A stretch of 64,000 nt of DNA, taken from positions 744,001 through 808,000 of the forward strand of contig NZ_KB893245.1 of assembly GCF_000374065.1 (NCBI RefSeq), given 5' to 3'. Each line of letters starts with the position of its first letter. The first letter of the stretch is position 1. The stretch comes from Spirosoma luteum DSM 19990. Lineage in GTDB: Bacteria; Bacteroidota; Bacteroidia; Cytophagales; Spirosomataceae. Shown one piece after another: positions 25,226-33,586 of this stretch. The position numbers and the translations under genes are program-made. Below the pieces are notes generated by a model. It saw only the letters and a program-made list of their open reading frames with translations, did not search any database and was not told where the DNA came from.

Positions 25226-25995
25226 TGGAACAAAATCCTATGGCCGTTTTTTCACTGGCTGGAAAGCTGGCCCTCATTACCGGTGGGGGAAGTGGTATCG
25301 GCTTCGATATTGCAAACTGTATGGTCAGTGCCGGTGGGCGTGTCGTTATTACTGGTCGACGGGAAGAGCCCCTTCGCGAAGCGGTTTCAACACTGGGCGA
25401 ACGGGCGCAGTACCGGGTCAACGACGTGACGAAGCGGGATTCGCTGGATGCGTTGGTGGAAGAAATCGAACGGACCATTGCACCCGTTGACATACTCGTT
25501 AACAACGCGGGTATCAACATGAAAAAACCAGCCCTGGAGGTGACAGATGAAGATTTCGACCGGATTGTTCACACGAACCTGAACTCGGTTTTTAGCCTGA
25601 CGAGGGTATGTGCCCAACGTATGATGGCCCGTAAAAGTGGTTCAATCATCATGATATCGTCCATGGCGGCCTACTACGGCATTGACCGGGTTGCCGCTTA
25701 TGCCGCGTCCAAATCGGGGGTGGAGGGGATGGTTAAGGTACTGGCCTCGGAGTTTTCGGGCAATGGCGTTCGTGTGAATGCCATTGCGCCGGGCTTTATC
25801 GAAACGGCCATGAGTAAAACGGCCATGGGTGGTGACCCCGACCGATTTGCCCGGGCTATGCGTCGAACACCGATGGGGAAATTTGGTCAGCCCGAAGATA
25901 TTGGCTGGGCCGCCGTCTTTCTGGCTTCCGATGCAGCTAAATACGTTACCGGTGTATCATTACCCGTCGACGGGGGTAACTCGATTGGGTTTTAG
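25225..25995 (+). CDS. SDR family oxidoreductase, candidate fructuronate/mannonate reductase
   Basis: The 256-residue protein is a classical short-chain dehydrogenase. The dinucleotide loop TGGGSGIG (19-26), NNAG (93-96), Ser145/146, Tyr159 and Lys163 (YxxxK), and the C-terminal PVDGG are all present. It belongs to the gluconate/2-deoxygluconate dehydrogenase-like group. No UxuB-type (polyol dehydrogenase) fructuronate reductase is seen here, and the one-base overlap with aguA suggests this enzyme fills that step by making mannonate from fructuronate. That role is an inference from context. Confidence 0.85.
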   Translation: MEQNPMAVFSLAGKLALITGGGSGIGFDIANCMVSAGGRVVITGRREEPLREAVSTLGERAQYRVNDVTKRDSLDALVEEIERTIAPVDILVNNAGINMKKPALEVTDEDFDRIVHTNLNSVFSLTRVCAQRMMARKSGSIIMISSMAAYYGIDRVAAYAASKSGVEGMVKVLASEFSGNGVRVNAIAPGFIETAMSKTAMGGDPDRFARAMRRTPMGKFGQPEDIGWAAVFLASDAAKYVTGVSLPVDGGNSIGF

Positions 25996-26079
25996 CGGGT
26001 AAACACAACCGATTTTTTCGGATTGCCCTTCAGCCTGTGACTTATCCATCCCAATCGAATTTTAATCGTACTATTGTCA

Positions 26080-26493
26080 ATGATATTGCAAACAACCTAT
26101 TCCGTCTTTGTGGCAGATGATGACGACGACGACCGGTTCCTGATGAAAGTAGCCTTCGATGAGTACTGCCCGGAAGCTAAAGTCCAGTTTGCCATTGACG
26201 GTATCGATTTGATAACGGCTCTTCGGGATTCCTCGGCTCGCCCCTGTCTGATTATACTCGATTTGAATATGCCCCGTCTGAACGGCCTTGAGTCACTTCA
26301 GCTGTTACGTGCTTCTCCCACCTACATAAATACCCCGATTATTGTCTTCTCCACGTCAGATGATGAACTGGATAAAACGAACGCACACGCTAATGGAGCA
26401 AACGAGTACATTGTGAAGCCGGTTAATATGAGAGATTTAGCCAGTCTGATAAACAGGCTGAAAGGTGATTGGAATTTAGGCGAGTGCAACTGA
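26080..26493 (+). CDS. Single-domain response regulator
   Basis: The 137-residue product is one receiver domain without an output domain. The acidic cluster DDDDDDR (14-19), phospho-acceptor Asp61 in ILDLNMP, Ser91/Thr92 and Lys113 in VKPV form a complete active site. Such CheY/Rcp1-like proteins usually take phosphate from a hybrid or phytochrome-like kinase and pass it on by protein contact. No kinase is adjacent; the nearest is 3 kb away and of a type that normally pairs with NarL-like regulators. ATG 26080 is preferred to the TTG two codons upstream. Confidence 0.93.
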   Translation: MILQTTYSVFVADDDDDDRFLMKVAFDEYCPEAKVQFAIDGIDLITALRDSSARPCLIILDLNMPRLNGLESLQLLRASPTYINTPIIVFSTSDDELDKTNAHANGANEYIVKPVNMRDLASLINRLKGDWNLGECN

Positions 26494-26518
26494 ACTGAAT
26501 CAGGCAGGATAGGTATTA

Positions 26519-26571
26519 ATTAAAAGGGGGAGTAAGTTATTGATAAACAATAACTTACTCCCCCTTTTAAT
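26519..26571. terminator. Bidirectional terminator hairpin
   Basis: Perfect 24-bp arms (26519-26542 and 26548-26571) with a 5-base loop, with A-rich and T-rich bases flanking a G/C core. It sits between the convergent response-regulator and DUF2147 genes and should end transcription from both sides. Confidence 0.85.
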
Positions 26572-26594
26572 CTGGTTATATTTTAACAGAATAG

Positions 26595-27050
26595 TCAGCG
26601 TACACGCGTCCAGGTCCGGGTTTTACCCAGGAAAGGCATGCCCATTACGTAGCCACGCATATCCAATGTGTTTTGGGTACTGAGCGTAACTTCGCAACCG
26701 TATGTTTTACCATCTTCGGGATTATAAATGTCACCATCGCCCCAAACGCCATTTCCTTTATAGGTCAGATTGGTCAGCATAACCAAGCCCATCAGGGGGC
26801 GGGTGCGGAGTTTTTCATCGGGGTTCAGGGCGTCAATTTTGGGTTTGTTCGAGCCCGGTTCTGTTGGTTCCAGCATCCAGACCAGTCTACCGTTGTACTT
26901 ATTCCCCTGCTTATAAATCTGAACCTGATTCCGCTTCTTTGAACTGAGCCACTTGCCCAAAATAGCATCGGGGTCATCGGCTTTAGGGGTCATTGAGGTC
27001 AAACCAACACAAAGTATAAGTAAGAAAGCGACCGGGCGTAGTAAGTTCAT
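26595..27050 (-). CDS. Secreted DUF2147 protein
   Basis: The 151-residue product has an N-terminal hydrophobic export signal (PVAFLLILCVGLTSM) followed by the DUF2147 lipocalin-like beta-barrel: DPDAILGKWLSSKKRNQVQI, KYNGRLVWM, NPEDGKTYGCEV and a final WTRV. The domain is widespread in Bacteroidota and Proteobacteria with no established function. It is a single gene between two hairpins. LILCVG contains a cysteine, but the context is not a good lipobox. Confidence 0.88.
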   Translation of the reverse strand: MNLLRPVAFLLILCVGLTSMTPKADDPDAILGKWLSSKKRNQVQIYKQGNKYNGRLVWMLEPTEPGSNKPKIDALNPDEKLRTRPLMGLVMLTNLTYKGNGVWGDGDIYNPEDGKTYGCEVTLSTQNTLDMRGYVMGMPFLGKTRTWTRVR

Positions 27051-27111
27051 AACGTAGTTTAAACAAATTGTTCAGTAATAACCCTGAAAAGTACAGGATA
27101 CAATATAGACT

Positions 27112-27148
27112 AAAAAAGGGTAGTCAGGGTTTAAGCCCTGCCACCCTT
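27112..27148 (-). terminator. Intrinsic terminator of the small membrane protein gene
   Basis: On the minus strand an imperfect G/C-rich stem (about 13 bp, 6-base loop) is followed by a run of seven T. It lies 81 bases past the stop of the gene at 27229-27681 and upstream of the DUF2147 gene. Confidence 0.75.
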
Positions 27149-27228
27149 CCTGAAATGCACGGAGGATGTCCGTATCGGGATGATTCACAGACTGCGGTAG
27201 ATATAGAAGCTATTATCAGCCGCTTTAT

Positions 27229-27681
27229 CTAACTCATTTCCTTGATGTTAACCCAATATAGTCCCGCAAATATCAGGCTGAAAAATACCCCGAATGAGGT
27301 GTTCAGGGCACCAAAACCGGCTAAAGAAACCGTTAGCACAAAACCAGCGACGATGCCCGCCAGGTACACCCAAAAACCAATCCGACGCAACCGAAACATG
27401 AGTACTGCACCGATTAAGGTCAGCAGGGAATACGTAAACTGAGCAATAGCCAGCGAGCGCACCTGCATTTGGTCAGGCGGTAAGGGGACATCGCCCGATG
27501 AGCGATCTTCAAAGTACTTTTTGGGCTCCTTGTCCGTATCGGTATTCTTCCGCTGGCCGGCTACATAGGGTGTTTCGGAGACCGCACTGGTTTGGAAGTA
27601 GGACACGACCGAATCGGCCAGGCCCCAGGCACAGCTAAGAAAGGTGAGAATACAGAGGAGGGTTAAGAACTGAGAACGCAT
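27229..27681 (-). CDS. Small integral membrane protein, function unknown
   Basis: The 150-residue protein has four predicted membrane segments: an N-terminal one (about 4-22, possibly an uncleaved signal), then three near 80-97, 104-125 and 128-146. A charged, lysine/aspartate-rich loop lies between the first and second. No domain is recognised. ATG 27681 is chosen; the frame runs 10 codons further upstream. It is divergent from the SCP2 gene and followed by its own terminator, so it is likely monocistronic. Confidence 0.75.
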   Translation of the reverse strand: MRSQFLTLLCILTFLSCAWGLADSVVSYFQTSAVSETPYVAGQRKNTDTDKEPKKYFEDRSSGDVPLPPDQMQVRSLAIAQFTYSLLTLIGAVLMFRLRRIGFWVYLAGIVAGFVLTVSLAGFGALNTSFGVFFSLIFAGLYWVNIKEMS

Positions 27682-27748
27682 ATAATTAGGGAGAATAAAC
27701 CTTATTTGCACAGCTAAGTTTTCGTACTACTACCAAAAGCCAAATCCA

Positions 27749-28045
27749 ATGACCTTGCAGGAATTAACTGAGCAGATAAGAAACAAAGTTACGCATGCAG
27801 ATGACATCAACGCTACGGTGAAAATTACAACCGACCAGGGCGTGGTGTATATCGACGGCAATCAATCGCCCGCCGTGGTTTCCAACGAGGACAAACCCGC
27901 CGATTGCGACTTGCAAATAACTATCGATAATCTGGTGAAGATGGGCAATGGCGACCTTAACCCCATGATGGCTGTGATGACGAAGAAACTCAAAATTGAC
28001 GGCAATATGGGACTGGCCATGAAGATGGGCAGCATCATGGGGTGA
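27749..28045 (+). CDS. SCP2 sterol-binding domain protein
   Basis: The whole 98-residue protein is one SCP2-type domain, a small alpha/beta fold that binds lipids or hydrophobic cofactors. Typical are ATVKITTDQGVVYIDG, CDLQITIDNLVKMGNG and the end MTKKLKIDGNMGLAMKMG. It is cytoplasmic and lacks a fused partner. Stand-alone bacterial SCP2 proteins have no firm role. A 12-bp inverted repeat follows, then a Tat-exported oxidoreductase. Confidence 0.88.
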   Translation: MTLQELTEQIRNKVTHADDINATVKITTDQGVVYIDGNQSPAVVSNEDKPADCDLQITIDNLVKMGNGDLNPMMAVMTKKLKIDGNMGLAMKMGSIMG

Positions 28046-28052
28046 AAACAAG

Positions 28053-28124
28053 GAGTGAGTTAGTGAATGAGCAACTGAATGAATAGATTGACTGTGCATA
28101 CGCCTTTTAGTTACTAACTCACTC
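28053..28124. repeat. 12-bp inverted repeat between SCP2 and oxidoreductase genes
   Basis: Bases 28053-28064 and 28113-28124 are exact reverse complements around a 48-base loop. It fills most of the gap and could be a weak terminator or an mRNA structure just before the next start at 28131. Confidence 0.45.
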
Positions 28125-28130
28125 ATCCCC

Positions 28131-29543
28131 ATGCCCTCGCGCCGTAAGTTTCTCCAGAGCAGTGCCGTTGCGGCCACTGCCTTTTACATTGTGCCACGTC
28201 ATGTGCTCGGTAAAGGCTACGTAGCCCCGTCCGACAAACTGAACATAGCCGCTGTAGGCTGCGGTGGTAAAGCTGATGTCAATATTCGGCTCGCCTACAA
28301 CAAGGGTTCGGATAATTTTGTCGCCCTGTGCGACGTAGACGACCGGCAGTCGAAGAAGTTTCGTGCCCAGTTTCCGAATGCGCCCTATTTTCAGGATTAC
28401 CGCGAGATGTTCGATAAAGCCGGTAAAACATTCGACGCCATTATCGTGAGCACGCCCGACCATATGCACGCGCCCATTGCCATGGCGGCCATGCAACTGG
28501 GCAAACACGTATACGTGGAGAAACCGCTGACGCACGACATTTACGAAGCCCGGATGCTCACCGAAGCGGCCCGCAAATACAAGGTCGTGACGCAGATGGG
28601 TAATCAGGGAAGCTCAGGGGATGCCACGCGAATTATCGAGACAGCCATTCAGAATAAACTGATCGGGCACGTGCATACCGTGTACTGCTGGACCAACCGT
28701 CCGGTATGGCCGCAGGGCGTTGCCTCGCCAAAGGACAAAGGAGAGTCGCAGCCGGTACCCCCCGAAGTAAACTGGCCACTCTGGCTAGGTACGGCCCCAA
28801 CCCGCCCGTACCACGAAGCCTACATGCCAACGCGCTGGCGCGGGTACTGGGACTTTGGCACCGGGGCGCTCGGCGATATGGGCTGCCATTTTATGGATGT
28901 TCCCTTCCGGGCTCTGAAACTGAAATACCCTACATCGGTGGAGTGCAGCGTCGGCACGGTGTACAAAGATTTTTTTGAGGAAGCGTTCTTCGATGATAGC
29001 TGTCCACCCTCATCAGCCATCCATCTGACCTTTCCTTCAGAAGACAAAAAAGTAAAAGAAATCAAATTTTCGTGGTTCGATGGCGGCATCCGGCCACCAC
29101 TCCCCGAAGGGGTAGCGTACGATGCTATGTTCCGGGACATTGACGGAGGGATGCTGTTTATCGGGACAAAAGGAATGCTAACCGGTGGCCTGTTCGGTAA
29201 TGACCCCAAACTGTTTCCCATTGAGAAGTTTAGCGATAAAGACCTGCCAACACCCGAAAAACCACTGGTAGAAGGCAAAACGGAAGGCCACCAGCAGCAG
29301 TGGGTTAAAGCCTGCAAACAGGGCTATGGGGCGTACACTTCTTCCTCTTTCGACCAGTCGGGGCCACTTACCGAAACGGTTCTGATGGGGAATCTGGCCA
29401 CACGCTCGTACCTGGCCCGTGAAAACGGGAAATTCCCCGGCCGGAAAAAACTCCTGTGGGATGGGGACACTATGAAAATCACCAACTTCGACTACGCCAA
29501 TCAGTTTGTGAAGCGGCAGTACAACGGCGGTTATACGCTGTAA
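28131..29543 (+). CDS. Tat-exported Gfo/Idh/MocA family oxidoreductase
   Basis: The 470-residue protein begins with a twin-arginine signal (SRRKFLQSSAVAATAFYIV). The NAD(P)-binding Rossmann fold follows (LNIAAVGCGGKADVNI; VEKPLTHDIYEA with the EKP motif), and then the C-terminal alpha/beta domain. Family enzymes oxidise or reduce sugars and inositols with tightly bound NAD; the Tat signal implies folding with cofactor before export. In Bacteroidota these often work with DUF1080-type hydrolases on 3-keto sugars, and a DUF1080 gene lies at the window start, but no direct link is shown. Confidence 0.9.
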   Translation: MPSRRKFLQSSAVAATAFYIVPRHVLGKGYVAPSDKLNIAAVGCGGKADVNIRLAYNKGSDNFVALCDVDDRQSKKFRAQFPNAPYFQDYREMFDKAGKTFDAIIVSTPDHMHAPIAMAAMQLGKHVYVEKPLTHDIYEARMLTEAARKYKVVTQMGNQGSSGDATRIIETAIQNKLIGHVHTVYCWTNRPVWPQGVASPKDKGESQPVPPEVNWPLWLGTAPTRPYHEAYMPTRWRGYWDFGTGALGDMGCHFMDVPFRALKLKYPTSVECSVGTVYKDFFEEAFFDDSCPPSSAIHLTFPSEDKKVKEIKFSWFDGGIRPPLPEGVAYDAMFRDIDGGMLFIGTKGMLTGGLFGNDPKLFPIEKFSDKDLPTPEKPLVEGKTEGHQQQWVKACKQGYGAYTSSSFDQSGPLTETVLMGNLATRSYLARENGKFPGRKKLLWDGDTMKITNFDYANQFVKRQYNGGYTL

Positions 29544-29664
29544 TGGGCCGAACCGGTAGGGGAGAAGCTTACTAAACCAGCGCTTCACGTCTGTTTCTCC
29601 CATGCTTCGTTTGATCCGTTGTTCTGAATAAATTCCTACATTAGTGGTACCTCAGACCCCCCTA

Positions 29665-31638
29665 ATGAGACTTCTCTACCAACGAATTTTATACGTCCTG
29701 AGCAGCGCCCTACTCGTTTCCTCCCTCACGGCACAACCGTTGAGCAGGCAGCCTGCTGTCGGTCTGTCCGCTCGTAGCGAACGTATTTCGTTGGAAGGGA
29801 AAATGGATTATTGGCTGGATTCTGCCCATACCGGCACCCTTACCGATATAATCAGCCCGACGGGCCGGGTTGCTTTCAATCCGGTTATATCTCCCGTTCC
29901 CAACTTTGGTGTTGTTACAGGCACACAAGTAGCCATGCCTATCTGGCTGCGATTCCGGACGCAGAATTCCGCTGGCCAGGTACAATCCTGGCTGACCGAG
30001 ATCGATTTCTGGTGCTTCGATGAACTACAGCTTTTTGTGGTCGATGCCCGGAACCGGGTCCTGTCCACATCGCGAACCATTGGCTGGAAAACCCCGGCCG
30101 ATCAGCGTATGCTATCGCACCGGCACTTCTGGTTCCCGTTCGCCGTTCCGGCCGGACAAACCGTAACGGTCTATCTGCGGGTTATCAAGCACCGGGGGGC
30201 GCAGGTTATTCCCGTTGACCTCGTTCGGGAATCTGCTTATGCCCACACCGTTCAGAAAAGTTACCTGTATTGGGGTGGCGTATTGTTTACGCTGGCTTTT
30301 GTGGCCCTGATGAGCCTGATTTTCTTCCTGACTACGTTCGACCGAATTTATTCGAAATACATTTTCTGCTTGTTGGGGTTGGTGGGTTTCTTCTTCATCA
30401 ACGATGGGTTTATGAATCAGTTTGCTTTTCAGGAGCAATTCTGGATGCCCCGGCAGAATGTTTATTTCCTTTTTCCACTCATTCTTTTCTACTCCCAGCT
30501 CACCTTTGTCCGGACGTTTCTAAACCTGAAAAATACGCCTTCCCACCGCTGGCATACCGTCGGGAAGGTGGTTCTCTGGGGCGGCATACTATGCCTGGTT
30601 TCACTAACGGCCGAGTGGTTCTTTCCCCTGACTCCCACTACGGAACTGATTTTAGTGCGGCTTTTTACCTCATTCTATTGGTTGCCTTTACCCGTAATTG
30701 TCGCCTATATCATTATCAACATTGTTCGGCGGTATCGCGTGCAGGAGGCCCTGCTGTATCTGGTGGCTATTTCGCCCTTTTATTCGCTGAATTTTGCCCT
30801 CGTCTTCGCCAACTTCGGTTTGATGCCCACCTACCACCCCATTGCCAACTTTACCTACTACGCAGCAGCAGCTCTGTTTGAAGTACTGGTTTTGACTATC
30901 GGGCTTGCTTATCGGTATAAAATAGACCGCGACCGAACCGAACAACTGATCAAAGCAACTACGGTTCAGCAACAGCGGGCCTACGAAGCCGAGGTGCAGA
31001 CCCTGGCCCTGAAAAATAGTTTGCTAATCGAAAAAGAACGCATTGCCCGCGATTTGCACGACAATGTGGGCGCTCATCTGGCGTTTATCGTAACCAACCT
31101 GACTCACATCAGCGACCAGGCCGAAAAACAGCCTGTTCAGGAAGGCAAACAATGGGCCAGCCGGTTGCGTACCATTGTGACCCATACCCGCGAAGCCGTT
31201 AAACTGCTGCGCGAAACCATCTGGGCCATTCACCAGGAGAGCTTCACGGTCGAAGAATTCTCGGACCGGCTCAATCAATATATCAACCGCTATTTCCATG
31301 ATACGGACGGCCTGCATGTTGATGTACTGGTAACGGGTTCACAAACCCAGCGGCTTAGCTCGACTCAGGTATTGAACCTGTTCCGAATTGTGCAGGAAGC
31401 CCTTACCAACGTGGTCAAACACGCGCAGGCTACAGCCGCTCACGTACAGTTGGAGGTTAATGCATCGGGGCACATAAACTTACAGGTACGCGACAATGGC
31501 CGGGGCTTCACGTGGGCCAACGGAGCGCCTTCAGCCCAGCATTACGGCCTTGAAAATATGAAGACCCGAGCGCAGGAATTAGGCGGTACGTTTCGGATTT
31601 TTGCCGATAACGGAACCACGGTGGAGGTAGCCGTATAA
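29665..31638 (+). CDS. 7TMR-DISM sensor histidine kinase
   Basis: The 657-residue protein has a signal peptide, a periplasmic 7TMR-DISM extracellular domain (about 40-190), seven membrane helices (about 200-415), a short coiled coil, a HisKA_3 dimerisation domain with ERIARDLHDNVG (His465) and an HATPase domain with the N-box QEALTNVVKHAQ and DNGRGF. HisKA_3 kinases usually phosphorylate NarL/LuxR-type regulators. None lies beside it, so it is an orphan here. ATG 29665 is chosen over an upstream GTG. The extracellular domain often binds carbohydrate-like ligands, and treZ-treY follow 90 bases downstream; a link is speculative. Confidence 0.92.
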   Translation: MRLLYQRILYVLSSALLVSSLTAQPLSRQPAVGLSARSERISLEGKMDYWLDSAHTGTLTDIISPTGRVAFNPVISPVPNFGVVTGTQVAMPIWLRFRTQNSAGQVQSWLTEIDFWCFDELQLFVVDARNRVLSTSRTIGWKTPADQRMLSHRHFWFPFAVPAGQTVTVYLRVIKHRGAQVIPVDLVRESAYAHTVQKSYLYWGGVLFTLAFVALMSLIFFLTTFDRIYSKYIFCLLGLVGFFFINDGFMNQFAFQEQFWMPRQNVYFLFPLILFYSQLTFVRTFLNLKNTPSHRWHTVGKVVLWGGILCLVSLTAEWFFPLTPTTELILVRLFTSFYWLPLPVIVAYIIINIVRRYRVQEALLYLVAISPFYSLNFALVFANFGLMPTYHPIANFTYYAAAALFEVLVLTIGLAYRYKIDRDRTEQLIKATTVQQQRAYEAEVQTLALKNSLLIEKERIARDLHDNVGAHLAFIVTNLTHISDQAEKQPVQEGKQWASRLRTIVTHTREAVKLLRETIWAIHQESFTVEEFSDRLNQYINRYFHDTDGLHVDVLVTGSQTQRLSSTQVLNLFRIVQEALTNVVKHAQATAAHVQLEVNASGHINLQVRDNGRGFTWANGAPSAQHYGLENMKTRAQELGGTFRIFADNGTTVEVAV

Positions 31639-31728
31639 GGATACTTTACGTAAATCGTTACGGCTTTTTTCCCCGTTTCGGGTAACACATCCGGGTGATG
31701 GTTGGTTGTTTATACAATCACTAACCCT

Positions 31729-33585
31729 ATGAACACAACAATTATTGACCAGCGGACACTGGGTGTTACGTACAACTCAGACCGGACAAACGTGCGGGTG
31801 TGGGCACCAATGGCTCAATCGGTAGCCTTGCATCTTTGCCAGCAGGATATAAAAATTCCGCTCCAAAAGGATGGTCCGTACTGGCACACAATTACCGAAC
31901 AAGTTAAGCCCGGCGATGTCTATAAATTTATCCTGAACAATACCCTCGAACGGCCTGATCCGGCTTCGCTAGCGCAACCGGAGGGCGTACACGGCCCCTC
32001 GCAGGTGGTTGATACGGCGGGTTTTGTCTGGTCGGATACCGACTGGCAAAATATACCGCTGGATGACTACCTGATGTATGAACTACATACGGGTACGTTC
32101 TCGATCGGGGGCACCTTTGCCGGGATTGAAGAGCGGCTGGATTACCTGGTGGAGCTGGGCGTAAACGCCATCGAAATAATGCCGATAGCCCAGTTTCCGG
32201 GTACGCGCAACTGGGGTTACGATGGGGTGTGTCCGTACGCGGTTCAGAACTCTTACGGTGGAGCGGCTGGTCTGCAAAAATTAGTAGATGCCTGCCACCA
32301 GCGCGGCCTGGCCGTAGTGCTGGATGTAGTCTACAACCATGTAGGCCCGGAAGGGAATTACCTGAATGACTTTGGCCCTTATTTTACCAAAAAACACCAG
32401 ACCCCCTGGGGCGACGCCCTGAATTTCGATGATGACTACAGCGACAGCGTGCGCCAGTACTTCATTGAAAATGTGCTGATGTGGCTTCGGGACTTTCATA
32501 TCGACGCACTCCGGCTGGATGCCGTTCATGCCATTCGTGACACCAGTGAAGTGCATTTGCTGCGGGAAATGAAAGAGCGTGTCGATGAACTGATGGCGCT
32601 GACGGGCAAACAACATTACCTGATAGTGGAGTCGGATTTGAACGAGACCCGCTTTATTAAGCCTATGTCTGAGGAGGGATACGGTATGGATGCCCAGTGG
32701 AATGATGAATTTCACCACGCGTTGCGCGTTACGGCCGGGGGCGAACGAAACGGCTATTACGCCGATTACAATGGTATTCAGCATCTGGCTAAAGCGTACA
32801 AAGATGCGTATGTATACGATGGTACAACGATGCACCCGCGGGCCCGAATCCTAGGCAAATCAACGGCGGGTCATGCGGGGCGGCAGTTTGTGGTTTTTAC
32901 CCAGAACCATGACCAGATTGGCAACCGGATGCTGGGCGAACGACCAAGCCAGTTGGTAAGCCCCGAAATGAAGAAACTGATGGCTGGTGCTGTTATCAGC
33001 AGTCCCTATCTGCCCATGCTGTTTATGGGCGAAGAGTGGGGCGAGTTGAATCCGTTCCTGTACTTTGTGAGTCATTCCGATTTACCCCTCATTGAAGCCG
33101 TTCGGCAGGGGCGTAGAAAGGAGTTTGCCGCCTTCCACGGGCCGTTTGCAGCACCAGACCCGCAGGATGTAGAAACATTCGAACGCTCCAAACTGAACTG
33201 GACACGGGTTACGCAGGAGCCACACCAAACCATTTTTCGCTATTATCAAACCCTATTGGCCCTGCGCAAACAATCGTCATTACGTCACCCCAACCGCGAG
33301 TCGGTAGCGGTGGTGGTGGACGAAGAACGAATGACGTTGACCCTATTTCGCCAACACGCCGGGGAACTGGCAGGTCAGCAGGAAGAAACAGTAATCTGTC
33401 TGATGAATTTTTCGAAAGAAGTTCAGCAACTTACCCTGCCCGCTGGTGAACGATCCTGGCGTAAACTGCTCGATTCAGCTGACTCCCAGTGGAATGGCCC
33501 GGCGGCTGCTCCCACGGTTGTGGCCAGTAACCACGAACACGTTAGCGTCCAGCCCGAATCAATTCTGATCTACACAAACAAATAA
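31729..33585 (+). CDS. treZ: Malto-oligosyltrehalose trehalohydrolase
   Basis: TreZ releases trehalose from maltooligosyltrehalose. The 618-residue protein has an N-terminal early-set domain (VRVWAPMAQSVALHL), then a GH13 barrel with VVYNHVGPEGNYL, the nucleophile in DALRLDAVHAIRD and the acid/base in LIVESDLNE, and a beta-sandwich end. FTQNHDQIGNR is the last conserved region. It ends one base before the treY start, so the two are co-translated. Together they turn maltodextrin or glycogen into trehalose, a compatible solute. No glycogen-debranching TreX is in the window. Confidence 0.95.
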   Translation: MNTTIIDQRTLGVTYNSDRTNVRVWAPMAQSVALHLCQQDIKIPLQKDGPYWHTITEQVKPGDVYKFILNNTLERPDPASLAQPEGVHGPSQVVDTAGFVWSDTDWQNIPLDDYLMYELHTGTFSIGGTFAGIEERLDYLVELGVNAIEIMPIAQFPGTRNWGYDGVCPYAVQNSYGGAAGLQKLVDACHQRGLAVVLDVVYNHVGPEGNYLNDFGPYFTKKHQTPWGDALNFDDDYSDSVRQYFIENVLMWLRDFHIDALRLDAVHAIRDTSEVHLLREMKERVDELMALTGKQHYLIVESDLNETRFIKPMSEEGYGMDAQWNDEFHHALRVTAGGERNGYYADYNGIQHLAKAYKDAYVYDGTTMHPRARILGKSTAGHAGRQFVVFTQNHDQIGNRMLGERPSQLVSPEMKKLMAGAVISSPYLPMLFMGEEWGELNPFLYFVSHSDLPLIEAVRQGRRKEFAAFHGPFAAPDPQDVETFERSKLNWTRVTQEPHQTIFRYYQTLLALRKQSSLRHPNRESVAVVVDEERMTLTLFRQHAGELAGQQEETVICLMNFSKEVQQLTLPAGERSWRKLLDSADSQWNGPAAAPTVVASNHEHVSVQPESILIYTNK

Positions 33586-33586
33586 G

